This document shows positions 61,319-63,381 of a DNA stretch of 64,000 bases, piece after piece (position 1 is the stretch's first letter; each line of letters begins with the position of its first letter). The notes under the pieces are model-generated. The model worked only from the letters and a program-made list of their open reading frames with translations. It did not search any database and was not told the origin of the DNA. The stretch is taken from assembly GCF_001704415.2 (NCBI RefSeq), contig NC_030824.1, positions 31,367,022 to 31,431,021 of the forward strand, given 5' to 3'. Made by a program: the position numbers and the translations under genes. This DNA comes from Capra hircus. Lineage: Eukaryota; Chordata; Mammalia; Artiodactyla; Bovidae.

Positions 61319-63381
61319 AACATCTTCTTTATCCATTCATCTGTTGATAGACACTTGGAATGCTTCCATATCATGACAATTACAAATAAAAAAGCACTTT
61401 GTTTTAACAAACATACACAAAATTTTTACTGCAAAAGAACAGTTGAGTGTAGAAAGTTCAAGATAAGAAAACTTGGCCTTCACCTGCCTTTACAGATTCA
61501 TGTTTTACGTCAAGAAGTTACTATAAAAGGATTTTAAGAAAAAATACATGCCTTACATACATAGTTTTGAAATTTGCATCATTTTGGGTACACTTTTCCA
61601 ACTTTATTTTGACTCCCTGTTTTCCGAAGTGAGACCCAAGGCTTGAAAGTAACATGGAATGGATCCTCTGCCTGGTGAGGGTGGTGCCCAGCACAGGGTG
61701 ACAGCCCGCCTGGCCGGCCCCTCTCCCGGGTTGCTGGCCTGGGCCTGGGTGCCTTGCTGGTTCCTTTGCCTGGTGTTTCCAGTAAACCCCAGGGTTGGGC
61801 GTTCGTTACTTTGTGACCAGCAGAGACGCTATGCAGTCACCCGGTTAGAGTTACAGGTACTTAGATTCCTTAGTCACTTGTGCCACCAGAGATGACTGGT
61901 GGATAGCCAGTTTGGTACACGTCCTGCCTCCCACTGCACCACCCCCGCATCCCGCTCCGCAGGCCTAAGTGCTGCTGCACCACATGCGCACTGTTGATCG
62001 TGGTCCTCATCCTTTCGGATGAGTGCGCATGGCCCAGGATGCGCTTCCCTAGATGCTGATTGCAGCGCCTTTTCTCTCCCAGCAGCCAGAAAGGAGGGCC
62101 GCTACCGGGAGCCGCCACCCACTCCACCAGGCTACGTGGGCATCCCCATCACCGACTTCCCCGAGGCCCACCCGCACCCGGCCCGGAAACCGCCGGACTA
62201 CACTGTGGCGCTGCAGCGGTCCAGGATGCTGGCCCGGCCGGCCGAACCTGCCCCAGGCAGCGCCAGGCCTGCCCCCAGGCCGCAGTGGCACCGGCCTGGT
62301 GATGGTGACCCACACGCCGGCCCCTGTGCACCCCCGGGCCTCACCGCCGAGGAGGACGGTACATGCGTCTCCCCCCAACCCCCAACCCTCCGGCCCTGCC
62401 TCTGCGCCCCATCTCCAGCATCCCCGATCCTGGCTGGTCTGCTCTCCCTCCAGACGCTGCCCACTTAGGGCTCCACACCCCATGCCCCTAACTTAGTGTG
62501 TGCAGCTGGCTGCGTTTTGCTTCTTCCTAAGCGACTTGAGAAATAACTAAAGATTGCAGCGGGGTCCCCTGTAATAACGTGTGCATGGCTCCTTTTCCTT
62601 CCCTAATCCTCATTTTTCTGGGAAAATGTTTGAACTTGTAACAAGTTCCAAATGAAAGTCGAGTGAAGAAAAACCCACTTCTCTAGAGCTTTTTTTGCCT
62701 TCTCTGTATGAACCCAGCTGGCCGTTTTGGGGGTGAGAATGCAGAGGGGCAGACTGTGCCACTGCTTCCCTCTTCTGCTTTTAGGTTATTCTGCAAAAAA
62801 TTGTTACAGAAGAAAGCAAAACAATTAATGAAAATTACTTATAATCCTGCCATTTACAGACAACCACTGTTAGCATTTTGTTATACATCCTTCTAGACTT
62901 TATGTGTGTGTATACTATGAAAGGTCACATGCTGCTTTGACCTGAGTTCGATCCCTGGGTCGGGAAGATCCCCTGGAGAAGGAAATGGCAACCTACTCCA
63001 GTACTCTTGCCTGGAGAATCCCAGGGACGGGGGAGCCTGGTGGGCTACAGTCCACCGGGTCGCAAAGAGTCGGACACAACTGAGCTACTTCACTTCAGTG
63101 AAATTACCGTCAGTGAATTTCCAATCAGTAAATATACAATATACTCTATTTTAAACGTTTCATTGTGAATCATTAGGGAGAAAAAAAGATGAGTATTGTA
63201 AGTGACTAGACTTACAAAATAGCTACAGTATAGTGACCTAGACTTAGAAAATAGCTATGGTGTTTTTATTTTATATCGGTTAATGTATTCTCTCTAAGCA
63301 CAAGAAAATTACTTGCTTACTCATTGATTTCTTTCTTTCATGGTCGTTTTAGCAGAAGATGAACAAGTGTCTGCTGTTTGA
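10020..63381 (+). CDS. RAPGEF2: RAPGEF2 (Rap guanine nucleotide exchange factor 2), 23 coding exons; 5' exon(s) outside the window
   Basis: Spliced coding region 10020-10151, 19381-19558, 25213-25349, 25952-26110, 33436-33588, 33853-34017, 36138-36245, 36336-36539, 36640-36748, 37519-37765, 42957-43114, 43736-43976, 45857-46240, 48265-48476, 48569-48692, 49297-49320, 50406-50629, 52200-52400, 56259-56411, 58596-58821, 59354-59913, 62086-62358, 63356-63381. All introns are GT-AG and the phases join to 4398 nt with no internal stop. The product activates Rap1/Rap2 by GDP/GTP exchange at membranes and junctions, linking to MAGI scaffolds through its C terminus (family knowledge). Domains in residues of this fragment: cNMP-like about 104-215, REM 252-365, PDZ 377-446, RA 584-664, CDC25 about 690-925, disordered tail to 1465. 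Human protein is about 1499 aa; 20 N-terminal residues lie upstream and about 14 appear deleted in the tail. The paralogue RAPGEF6 is less likely because exon-by-exon identity to RAPGEF2 and the SAV end match. Confidence 0.96.
13378..13630 (+). mobile_element. Degenerate L1 ORF2 fragment
   Basis: ATAGATCAATGGAACAGAG matches a common L1 ORF2 stretch and later motifs (AAATTCCAGATAAACTAAA) fit, but identity fades. The boundary towards 14000 is not clear. Confidence 0.45.
14543..14733 (-). mobile_element. Bov-tA SINE (reverse orientation)
   Basis: TTGCTCAGTTGTGTCCGACT through TCTCCAGGCCAGAATACTGG to AGCTGAGCCACAGGGGAAGCC, the reverse complement of Bov-tA. Confidence 0.9.
14844..15258 (-). mobile_element. 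L1 3' end (reverse orientation) interrupted by a Bov-tA
   Basis: Flanks read as one L1 3' end: TTTATTTTTTACTGAAGTATG before the SINE, then TATGGCAAAGCAGTTCAC, TTTTCCATTGTAGGTTATTA and GTATATGTTAATCCCAAATT after it. The Bov-tA at 14880-15090 splits it, so the L1 is older. Confidence 0.8.
14880..15090 (-). mobile_element. Bov-tA SINE inserted in the L1
   Basis: CACTGCAGTCGTGTCCAAC through TCTCTAGGCAAGAATACTGG to TGGTGCCACCTGGGAAA. Reverse orientation. Confidence 0.88.
15520..15625 (+). repeat. MIR remnant
   Basis: TTTTCTCATCTGAAAAACAG, then TGAGGATTAATTATTATGCA and a degraded TGCCTGG-like end, matching the MIR plus orientation. Confidence 0.45.
15950..16060 (-). repeat. MIR remnant (reverse orientation)
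   Basis: AAACTGGGTCTGTAGAGGTT, GTCACATGATGAATGCTGG and GAGATTTGAACTAATGACC follow the reverse MIR consensus. Confidence 0.5.
16915..17235 (+). mobile_element. L1 LINE 3' end
   Basis: CATAAAATAGATAAATAACAA, CACTAGGAACTGTACAATA, an AT/TG-rich tract (17040-17150) and TTTGCTGTACACCTGAAACT followed by a poly(A)-like end: the plus-orientation artiodactyl L1 3' UTR. Confidence 0.82.
17303..17393. other. Cluster of short inverted repeats (possible structured RNA)
   Basis: A perfect 9-bp stem GCTCTTCCA / TGGAAGAGC with a 2-nt loop at 17303-17322, and a perfect 10-bp stem GCTCTTTCAG / CTGAAAGAGC with a 9-nt loop at 17364-17392, about 40 nt apart. Not recognised as a repeat family. Function unknown. 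Confidence 0.5.
17765..17965 (+). repeat. MIR SINE remnant
   Basis: GAGCCAGAGTTCTTGGTTC, TTACTTCATAGGG, GAAGGATTAAATGAGTCAAT, GAACAGTTCCTGGCATAT: a well-preserved MIR in plus orientation. Confidence 0.75.
19381..19558 (+). CDS. RAPGEF2: RAPGEF2 window exon 2 (residues 45-104), acidic linker
   Basis: 178 nt, phase 0 in, phase 1 out. Acceptor TTTTAAG at 19380, donor ATTG/gtgagt at 19559. Encodes [18 protein letters not shown], then a strongly acidic run [10 protein letters not shown] and [20 protein letters not shown], leading into the cyclic-nucleotide-binding-like domain. An antisense open frame here is a shadow of the acidic GAT/GAC-rich codons. Confidence 0.97.
21148..21330 (-). mobile_element. 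L1 3' end fragment (reverse orientation)
   Basis: TTACAGTGTTGTGTTACTTT, AGTAGTGTGTATATGTCAGT, CCCAAACTCCTAATTTATCA and TTTGGTAACCATAAGTTTGA match the reversed artiodactyl L1 3' end. Confidence 0.8.
24215..24400 (-). repeat. MIR remnant (reverse orientation)
   Basis: TTGAGTATTTACTCTTTGCT, TTTGATCCTCAGAACTGTCC, GGTAGGTATTATATTACTC and TAATTCAGCCAGTAAGTG follow the reverse MIR consensus. Confidence 0.6.
25213..25349 (+). CDS. RAPGEF2: RAPGEF2 window exon 3 (residues 104-149), start of cNMP-binding-like domain
   Basis: 137 nt, phase 1 in, phase 0 out. Acceptor TTTTTCAG at 25212; the donor GAG/gttagg is a weaker GT site. Encodes [20 protein letters not shown] and then [20 protein letters not shown], the helical lead-in and first strands of a cyclic-nucleotide-binding fold, ending NDGEE. 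Confidence 0.97.
25350..25951 (+). other. RAPGEF2: Intron 3 (602 bp)
   Basis: Unique, AT-rich sequence with no recognised repeat or gene; ends with a T-rich tract and CTAG acceptor. Confidence 0.9.
25952..26110 (+). CDS. RAPGEF2: RAPGEF2 window exon 4 (residues 150-202), cNMP-binding-like core
   Basis: 159 nt, phase 0 both ends. Donor CAG/gtataa. Encodes [20 protein letters not shown] and [18 protein letters not shown]. Family knowledge: canonical cAMP pockets carry an FGE glutamate and a PRAA arginine; here the corresponding stretch reads [12 protein letters not shown], with neither residue. This fits the view that the domain is atypical and does not bind cAMP in the usual way, although the protein was also reported as a cAMP-responsive GEF. 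Confidence 0.97.
28381..28560 (-). mobile_element. L1 3' end fragment with a TTA microsatellite tail (reverse orientation)
   Basis: A (TTA)n run at 28386-28406, then GGAGAGTAATTGCTTTACAG, TCAGCTATAATACATATATG and a C-rich tract ending CTAGGCCATCATAGAGCAC: the reversed 3' end of an artiodactyl L1 subfamily. Confidence 0.75.
29241..29699 (-). mobile_element. BovB (RTE) LINE 3' end, minus strand
   Basis: Begins with the typical reversed BovB 3' end GTTCAGTCGCTCAGTCATGT and GGCCTCCCTGTCCATCACC. On the minus strand 29322-29696 is open for 124 codons and encodes the C-terminal part of the RTE reverse transcriptase ORF ([48 protein letters not shown]). Catalytic domains are missing, so it is 5'-truncated and inactive. 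Confidence 0.92.
29700..29825 (-). mobile_element. Second BovB 3' fragment nested in the first
   Basis: A further reversed BovB 3' end (TTCAGTCGCTCAGTCTTGTC, ..., CATTGAGTCAGTGATC) sits inside the first copy: after it the sequence resumes TTTGTTGGCAA, the continuation of the BovB consensus left off at 29699. Confidence 0.8.
31812..32015 (-). repeat. MIR SINE (reverse orientation)
   Basis: CAAGCACATATTAGGTATC, TTTCATTAAACCTCCACAAC, AACCCTTTGAGGCTGGTGC, and CCACAGTGAGAGGTAGTAAAG: near full-length reverse MIR. Confidence 0.75.
32427..32925 (+). mobile_element. BovB (RTE) LINE 3' end, plus strand
   Basis: Starts ACCGCATATTAAAAAGCAGA and ends GACTGAGCGACTGAACTGAC, the BovB 3' end. The reverse transcriptase reading frame is broken by in-frame stops (TGA shortly after the CWR-type region, TAA before the FGH-type motif). 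The long open frame on the opposite strand is a shadow. Confidence 0.93.
32945..33075 (-). mobile_element. L1 3' end fragment (reverse orientation)
   Basis: T-rich start, TTATTGGTGTATAGTTAATT, ACAATGTTGTGTTAGTTTCA, GTGGACAGCAAAGTAC, then a TATA/CA tract. Severely 5' truncated. Confidence 0.82.
33436..33588 (+). CDS. RAPGEF2: RAPGEF2 window exon 5 (residues 203-253), end of cNMP-like domain
   Basis: 153 nt, phase 0 both ends. Acceptor TTTTAG, donor AAG/gtgaga. Encodes [19 protein letters not shown], closing the cNMP-binding-like domain, and a charged linker ([19 protein letters not shown]) leading to the REM domain. Confidence 0.97.
33853..34017 (+). CDS. RAPGEF2: RAPGEF2 window exon 6 (residues 254-308), Ras-GEF N-terminal (REM) domain
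   Basis: 165 nt, phase 0 both ends. Acceptor GTTACAG, donor AAG/gttgga (weak). Encodes [13 protein letters not shown], the hallmark REM segment [15 protein letters not shown], then [10 protein letters not shown]. The REM domain packs on and stabilises the CDC25 catalytic domain. Residue 287 is Cys where I remember Ser in human. Intron 5 before it is 264 bp with nothing recognised. Confidence 0.97.
34018..36137 (+). other. RAPGEF2: Intron 6 (2.1 kb)
   Basis: Non-coding. A less AT-rich stretch 34318-34900 is not assigned to a family; 34905-35035 looks like a MIR (GTAAAATAGTAATCTCTGTC, GGGTTGTTGTGAAGATGAAT); 35570-35680 looks like an L2-type fragment (CACTCTGAGCCAGGTGTTG, TCATGGAACTTACAGTCTAA). 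No gene. Confidence 0.8.
36138..36245 (+). CDS. RAPGEF2: RAPGEF2 window exon 7 (residues 309-344), REM domain
   Basis: 108 nt, phase 0 both ends. Acceptor TTTTTTCAG, donor GAG/gtaata. Encodes [20 protein letters not shown] and [19 protein letters not shown] helices with the conserved [11 protein letters not shown] pattern. Followed by a 90-bp intron. Confidence 0.97.
36336..36539 (+). CDS. RAPGEF2: RAPGEF2 window exon 8 (residues 345-412), end of REM and first half of PDZ domain
   Basis: 204 nt, phase 0 both ends. Acceptor TTGTAG, donor CAG/gtatgg. Encodes the basic stretch [19 protein letters not shown] and then the PDZ start [23 protein letters not shown] (residues 388-391) is the carboxylate-binding loop. 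Residue 399 is Ala ([10 protein letters not shown]); I remember Gly in human. A 100-bp intron follows. Confidence 0.97.
36640..36748 (+). CDS. RAPGEF2: RAPGEF2 window exon 9 (residues 413-449), second half of PDZ domain
   Basis: 109 nt, phase 0 in, phase 1 out. Acceptor TTTTTAG, donor TTTG/gtaagt. Encodes [20 protein letters not shown] and [16 protein letters not shown]: the ILEVNG strand, the alpha-B helix and the last strand of the PDZ fold. Confidence 0.97.
36749..37518 (+). other. RAPGEF2: Intron 9 (770 bp)
   Basis: AT-rich; carries a Bov-A2 SINE with target-site duplications at 37132-37428. Ends with a T-rich tract and TTTTCAG acceptor. Confidence 0.9.
37144..37416 (-). mobile_element. 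Bov-A2 SINE (two Bov-A units) flanked by a 12-bp target-site duplication
   Basis: Two successive Bov-A units, each with GTGTCCGACTCTGTGCGACC / GTTTGACTCTTAGCGACC-type starts and a CCAGGCAAGAATACT / CAGGCAGGAGTACTGG core. The 12-mer ACTGCAGTCTAT occurs at 37132-37143 and again at 37417-37428, a perfect target-site duplication. Reverse orientation as judged by the other Bov-A copies. Confidence 0.9.
37519..37765 (+). CDS. RAPGEF2: RAPGEF2 window exon 10 (residues 449-531), PDZ-RA linker
   Basis: 247 nt, phase 1 in, phase 2 out. Acceptor CTTTTCAG, donor TATAA/gtaagt. Encodes [40 protein letters not shown], and a basic stretch ([19 protein letters not shown]). No fold is assigned; RYSIPDL contains a basophilic-kinase-like Ser. 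Confidence 0.97.
38436..38631 (-). mobile_element. Bov-tA SINE (reverse orientation)
   Basis: TACTAAGTTGTGTCCAGTTC, CCCAGGCAAGAAGACTGGAA, and TGAGCCACCTGGAAAGCCCC. Moderately diverged. Confidence 0.88.
39510..40045 (+). mobile_element. 5'-inverted L1 insertion (twin-priming structure)
   Basis: 39510-39865 reads as reverse-orientation L1 ORF2 3' part (CTTTATCCATTCATCTGTCA, GGGATTGCTGGATCATATGG, CAACATTTATTGTTTGTAGG), while 39875-40045 is a plus-orientation L1 3' UTR (G-rich tract, TTGGCTGATTCACTTTGTTG, GCACAACATTGTAAAGCAGT). This order, inverted 5' part then sense 3' end, is the twin-priming signature. Two independent insertions remain possible. Confidence 0.7.
39884..39924 (+). other. G-rich tract, potential G-quadruplex in the L1 3' UTR
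   Basis: At least six runs of three or more G separated by 1-4 nt on the plus strand (GGGTGGGATGGGGGAGGG and onward), matching the usual G-quadruplex pattern. It lies in the sense strand of the RAPGEF2 pre-mRNA. G-rich tracts are typical of L1 3' UTRs. Confidence 0.75.
40169..40310 (+). mobile_element. Truncated Bov-tA SINE
   Basis: GGGGCTTCCTAGGTAGTGCT, GTGCAGGAGATTCAAGATAC, CTGGGTCGGGAAGATCCCC and CACTCCAGTATTCTTGCCTG; the Bov-A 3' part is missing. Confidence 0.85.
40413..40447. repeat. T run and (CT)n simple repeat
   Basis: A run of T followed by TCTCTCTCTCTCTCTTTCTC. Confidence 0.9.
41147..41780 (-). mobile_element. L1 3' end (reverse orientation), about 630 bp
   Basis: TTATTGAAATATAGTTGATT, TAGTTTCAGGTGTACTGCAA, CCAAACTCCTAATTTATCCC, TTTGGTAACCATATGTTTTC, GGTCCACCTATATTGCTAC, and CCAGGAGTGGGATCTCTCG: the reversed L1 3' UTR and end of ORF2. 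Confidence 0.88.
42957..43114 (+). CDS. RAPGEF2: RAPGEF2 window exon 11 (residues 531-584), linker before RA domain
   Basis: 158 nt, phase 2 in, phase 1 out. Acceptor TTGGTTCAG, donor CCCG/gtgagc. Encodes [20 protein letters not shown], then [20 protein letters not shown] and [13 protein letters not shown]. Ser-rich, probably disordered. Confidence 0.97.
43115..43735 (+). other. RAPGEF2: Intron 11 (621 bp)
   Basis: Unique AT-rich sequence; no repeat or gene recognised. Ends TTTCCACCAG. Confidence 0.9.
43736..43976 (+). CDS. RAPGEF2: RAPGEF2 window exon 12 (residues 584-664), Ras-association (RA) domain
   Basis: 241 nt, phase 1 in, phase 2 out. Acceptor CCACCAG, donor GGAAG/gtagac. Encodes essentially the whole RA domain: [60 protein letters not shown]. 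The ubiquitin-like RA fold binds GTP-loaded Rap1 (and M-Ras) and recruits the GEF to membranes, giving positive feedback (family knowledge). Residue 613 is Val where I remember Ile in human, a conservative change. Confidence 0.98.
43977..45856 (+). other. RAPGEF2: Intron 12 (1.9 kb)
   Basis: Mostly unique. Contains an imperfect 21-nt tandem duplication at 44505-44546, a MIR-like shred around 45250-45300 and an A run at about 45571-45588. No gene; short open frames on both strands are not coding-like. Confidence 0.85.
44505..44546. repeat. Tandem 21-nt duplication (19 of 21 identical)
   Basis: 44505-44525 and 44526-44546 are adjacent copies starting TTTTGTCAG and ending AAATGG; they differ at two positions (C/T both). 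Confidence 0.9.
45857..46240 (+). CDS. RAPGEF2: RAPGEF2 window exon 13 (residues 664-792), start of CDC25/Ras-GEF catalytic domain
   Basis: 384 nt, phase 2 in and out. Acceptor TCTCACAG, donor TCAG/gtgaga. Encodes [20 protein letters not shown], then the catalytic start [20 protein letters not shown] (residues about 698 onward), [11 protein letters not shown], the [12 protein letters not shown] catalytic-helix region, and [20 protein letters not shown]. These are the SCR1-SCR2 hallmarks of CDC25 GEFs. The residue after ANLK is Thr (ACG, 46080-46082) where I remember Arg in human. Confidence 0.98.
46405..47068 (+). mobile_element. L1 LINE 3' end interrupted by a Bov-tA
   Basis: GGATGGACCTAGAGATTATC, AAGTCAGACAGAGTAAGAC, TCATTTATATGTGGAACC, then after the SINE AGATAAACAACAAGGCCCTA, TAGCACAGGGAACTATACTC, TGCTGTACACCTGAAACTAA and a poly(A) tail at 47057-47068. 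Confidence 0.9.
46648..46850 (+). mobile_element. Bov-tA SINE inserted in the L1
   Basis: GGGCTTCCCTGATGGCTCAA, GCCTGCAATGCAGGAGACCT, TCTTGCCTGGAGAATCC, GTCCATGGGGTCACAAAGAG and GACCGAGCAACTAACA: full-length plus-strand Bov-tA, younger than the L1 around it. Confidence 0.93.
47287..47328. other. Perfect 20-bp inverted repeat with a 2-nt loop
   Basis: 47287-47306 (ATTTTCTTCCAGCCTCTAAG) is the exact reverse complement of 47309-47328, separated by CA. Pairing stops at the next base on each side. Not part of a recognised repeat. Confidence 0.95.
47445..47895 (-). mobile_element. L1 3' end (reverse orientation)
   Basis: AACATTGTGTTAGTTACTTT, CCCTCTTGGACCTCCCTCCC, CACCCCTCTAGGTCATCACA, CTAGATTCCACATATAAGC and GGTCCATCCACGTCTCTAC: reversed L1 3' end. 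Confidence 0.87.
47915..48045 (-). repeat. L2-like LINE remnant
   Basis: AATGCCTGCTTGGTGCCAAG, AGAACAAGCAATGAAACACA and GCTCTCATGACACTTGAC follow the common old LINE end with a 'catggagcttacattcta'-type motif. Family assignment tentative. Confidence 0.45.
48265..48476 (+). CDS. RAPGEF2: RAPGEF2 window exon 14 (residues 792-863), CDC25 domain
   Basis: 212 nt, phase 2 in, phase 1 out. Acceptor CCCTCTCAG, donor GAAG/gtaaat. Encodes [20 protein letters not shown] (the conserved GL-x-P-V-x-RL-x-TWE core), [20 protein letters not shown] and [20 protein letters not shown] (the IP-P-KD-hydrophobic block of CDC25 GEFs). Followed by a 92-bp intron. Confidence 0.98.
48569..48692 (+). CDS. RAPGEF2: RAPGEF2 window exon 15 (residues 863-904), end of CDC25 domain
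   Basis: 124 nt, phase 1 in, phase 2 out. Acceptor AATTACAG, donor ACTCG/gtgagt. Encodes [20 protein letters not shown], then [20 protein letters not shown], containing the N-F-x-K-R/L element that closes the catalytic fold. Confidence 0.97.
48693..49296 (+). other. RAPGEF2: Intron 15 (604 bp)
   Basis: Unique sequence with a CT-rich tract at about 49242-49259 ahead of the microexon acceptor, and a short TG run near 49150. No repeat family recognised. Confidence 0.88.
49297..49320 (+). CDS. RAPGEF2: RAPGEF2 window exon 16, 24-nt microexon (residues 904-912)
   Basis: 24 nt, phase 2 in and out, so it can be skipped in frame. Acceptor CACTTACAG, donor CTGGG/gtaagt (strong). Encodes KKKWRSL with shared Arg and Gly codons. 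The exon fits the frame only in this position, and the remembered human protein has the same residues. Basic segment at the C-terminal edge of the catalytic domain. Confidence 0.95.
49321..50405 (+). other. RAPGEF2: Intron 16 (1.1 kb)
   Basis: Unique AT-rich sequence; T run near 49423. No recognised repeat or gene. Ends TTTTCATCTTCCAG. Confidence 0.88.
50406..50629 (+). CDS. RAPGEF2: RAPGEF2 window exon 17 (residues 912-987)
   Basis: 224 nt, phase 2 in, phase 1 out. Acceptor CTTCCAG, donor ACAC/gtgagt. Encodes [19 protein letters not shown], a basic patch [20 protein letters not shown] and a helical stretch [25 protein letters not shown] (Ser 939/940) fits a PKA/basophilic kinase consensus; this is inference. 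Confidence 0.97.
51189..51397 (+). mobile_element. Bov-tA SINE
   Basis: GTCCTGGTAGCTCAGTGATA, TCAATGCAGGAGACACAGGT, TTGGGAAGATCCCCTGG, TCTTGCCTGGAGAGTCC, and GTCAGACACAACTTAGCAAC. Full length, plus strand. Confidence 0.92.
51510..51665 (+). repeat. MIR remnant
   Basis: GAGCTTGTCCTCTGCAGTCA, CCACCTTAGGCAGGTTATTT, AATGTGTAAAATGGAGGAAG follow the MIR plus consensus. Confidence 0.55.
52200..52400 (+). CDS. RAPGEF2: RAPGEF2 window exon 18 (residues 987-1054), Pro/Gln-rich
   Basis: 201 nt, phase 1 in and out. Acceptor AATTACCAG, donor TTCG/gtaggt. Encodes [20 protein letters not shown], a Pro/Gln tract [16 protein letters not shown] and [20 protein letters not shown]. The Pro/Gln tract is about three residues shorter than in the human protein as I remember it; the +20 to +23 shift of the downstream sites agrees. 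Confidence 0.96.
52425..52958 (-). mobile_element. 5'-inverted L1 insertion on the minus strand
   Basis: 52425-52491 is the reversed L1 3' end (TTATTGAAGTATAGTTGAAT, TACAAAGTTGGGTTAATT). From 52492 the sequence switches to plus-orientation ORF2 (TCAATTAATCTTCAACAGAG, AAACTCAAAATGGCTTGAA, CAAATGGGACCTAATCAAAC, CAAAGGAAACCATAAACAAA). Read on the minus strand this is an inverted 5' part followed by a sense 3' end: the twin-priming form. Confidence 0.72.
53856..53992 (-). mobile_element. CHR-type SINE (reverse orientation)
   Basis: Starts TTTTATTTAATTTTTGGCTG, contains CACCAGGGATGGAACCCAAG, ends CCTCCAGGGAAGTCCC. Confidence 0.85.
54335..54531 (-). mobile_element. CHR-type SINE, longer subfamily (reverse orientation)
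   Basis: TGATGTGGACCATTTTTTAA, TTGTTGCAATATTGCTTTTG, TTTATGTTTTGGTGTTCTGG, CTTAACCACTGGACTGCCAG and GGAAGTCCC: a common cetartiodactyl tRNA-derived SINE with an extended 3' part. Confidence 0.82.
54598..54741 (-). mobile_element. Short, 5'-truncated L1 tail with a 13-bp target-site duplication
   Basis: T-rich (poly(A) on the minus strand) then AATCTTTAATTCTTACATGT, GTTCCCAAACATGAAC and CCTCCCACCTCCCTCCCCAT, the reversed 3' UTR of a recent ruminant L1. AACAGAGTTTTCT occurs at 54585-54597 and 54742-54754, a perfect 13-bp duplication, so the insertion is about 144 bp and fairly young. Confidence 0.88.
55084..55421 (+). mobile_element. CHR-1-type SINE, near full length
   Basis: GGACTTCCCTGGCAGTCCAG, GCCAATGCAGGGGACACAAG, GAGCTGCAACTACTGAGCCC, AGAGAAGCTACCACAGTGAG, and GAAGACCCAGCACAGCCAAA. 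Confidence 0.88.
56259..56411 (+). CDS. RAPGEF2: RAPGEF2 window exon 19 (residues 1054-1105)
   Basis: 153 nt, phase 1 in and out. Acceptor TCTTACAG, donor AAAG/gtgact. Encodes [20 protein letters not shown], then [20 protein letters not shown] and RK. Residue 1101 (56399-56401) lies in SPRK, a full Cdk5/proline-directed consensus; by the numbering offset it corresponds to human Ser1124, reported as a Cdk5 site (memory). Confidence 0.97.
56412..58595 (+). other. RAPGEF2: Intron 19 (2.2 kb)
   Basis: Contains a CHR-type SINE (56519-56642); otherwise AT-rich unique sequence. No gene seen. Confidence 0.87.
56519..56642 (+). mobile_element. CHR-type SINE, degraded
   Basis: TTGGGAATTCTCTGACCATC, CAGTGGTCAGGATGCTGAAC, CCATCCCTGTTCAGGGAACT, and AAGGTGCAACCGGAAAAAC follow the CHR consensus. 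Confidence 0.7.
58596..58821 (+). CDS. RAPGEF2: RAPGEF2 window exon 20 (residues 1105-1180)
   Basis: 226 nt, phase 1 in, phase 2 out. Acceptor CTACGCAG, donor CTGGG/gtaggg. Encodes [74 protein letters not shown]. The Ser-rich first half is as in human from memory; the second half is GC-rich and shows several changes to Pro, Ala, Leu and Arg. Confidence 0.96.
58822..59353 (+). other. RAPGEF2: Intron 20 (532 bp)
   Basis: Unique sequence, moderately GC-rich, ending in a long pyrimidine-rich tract before CGCCTAG. No repeat recognised. Confidence 0.88.
59354..59913 (+). CDS. RAPGEF2: RAPGEF2 window exon 21 (residues 1180-1367), longest exon, carries the DSGRGS degron
   Basis: 560 nt, phase 2 in, phase 1 out. 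Acceptor GCCGCCTAG, donor ATTG/gtaagc. Encodes [80 protein letters not shown] and [26 protein letters not shown] (residues 1220-1225, 59472-59489) matches the beta-TrCP consensus DSGxxS. High GC and many synonymous-type changes keep both strands open; the 339-codon antisense frame is a shadow. Confidence 0.97.
59472..59489 (+). other. RAPGEF2: beta-TrCP-type phosphodegron DSGRGS
   Basis: Codes for Asp-Ser-Gly-Arg-Gly-Ser. The two serines (1221, 1225) correspond by offset to human Ser1244/Ser1248, reported as the phosphodegron through which SCF(beta-TrCP) removes RAPGEF2 in response to HGF signalling (memory). Confidence 0.8.
60455..60665 (+). repeat. MIR SINE remnant
   Basis: GAGCCTGGGAGTCAGGCTGG, TTTGTGACACTGGGTGAGTC, TTCCTCATCTGTAAAATGAG and ACTAGTGCCTAGATAATAA follow the MIR plus consensus. 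Confidence 0.75.
60897..61386 (-). mobile_element. L1 3' end (reverse orientation)
   Basis: ACTGAAGTATAGTTGATTTA, TATACAGCAAAGTGATTC, CCCAAACTCCTAATTTATTC, TAGATTCCACATATAAATGA, CTTTATCCATTCATCTGTTG: reversed L1 3' UTR and end of ORF2. Confidence 0.88.
61287..61314. repeat. (GT)14 microsatellite inside the L1
   Basis: An uninterrupted run of GT dinucleotides of 28 bp, then ATGTAA; arisen within the L1 3' end. Confidence 0.95.
62083..62085 (+). promoter_or_regulatory. RAPGEF2: NAGNAG tandem acceptor, exon 22
   Basis: The acceptor reads TCTCCCAGCAG/CC. Splicing after the second AG gives GLIARKEG (remembered human form); splicing after the first gives one extra Ala (GLIAARKEG). Both are CAG. 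Confidence 0.85.
62086..62358 (+). CDS. RAPGEF2: RAPGEF2 window exon 22 (residues 1367-1458), PPxY motifs, GC-rich
   Basis: 273 nt (276 if the first AG is used), phase 1 in and out. Donor GACG/gtacat is weak. Encodes [64 protein letters not shown] (62124-62135) and PPDY (62190-62201) are PPxY motifs, which in CNrasGEF/RAPGEF2 bind the WW domains of NEDD4 (literature, from memory). After LQRSRM the sequence departs sharply from the human protein I remember and is about 11 residues shorter. Confidence 0.95.
62939..63100 (+). mobile_element. Truncated Bov-tA SINE
   Basis: Begins mid-tRNA part (ACCTGAGTTCGATCCCTGGG), then CCCCTGGAGAAGGAAATGGC, TCTTGCCTGGAGAATCC, GGGTCGCAAAGAGTCGGACA and GAGCTACTTCACTTCA. 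The first 40 bp or so of the element are missing. Confidence 0.9.
63353..63355 (+). promoter_or_regulatory. RAPGEF2: NAGNAG tandem acceptor, last coding exon
   Basis: The acceptor reads GTTTTAGCAG/AAGATG. The second AG gives [11 protein letters not shown], the remembered human end; the first would insert one Ala ([12 protein letters not shown]). Confidence 0.8.
63356..63381 (+). CDS. RAPGEF2: RAPGEF2 window exon 23, terminal coding exon with SAV PDZ ligand
   Basis: 26 coding nt, phase 1 in. Encodes EDEQVSAV followed by TGA (63379-63381). Ser-Ala-Val at the end (63370-63378) is a class I PDZ ligand, known to bind MAGI/S-SCAM scaffolds, which places the GEF at junctions and synapses. The exon continues as 3' UTR. 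Confidence 0.97.

Larger units (their letters stand above)
59914..62085 (+). other. RAPGEF2: Intron 21 (2.2 kb)
   Basis: Holds a MIR (60455-60665), a reversed L1 3' end (60897-61386) with an internal TG microsatellite, and GC-richer unique sequence from 61640. Ends in a CAGCAG tandem acceptor. Confidence 0.86.
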
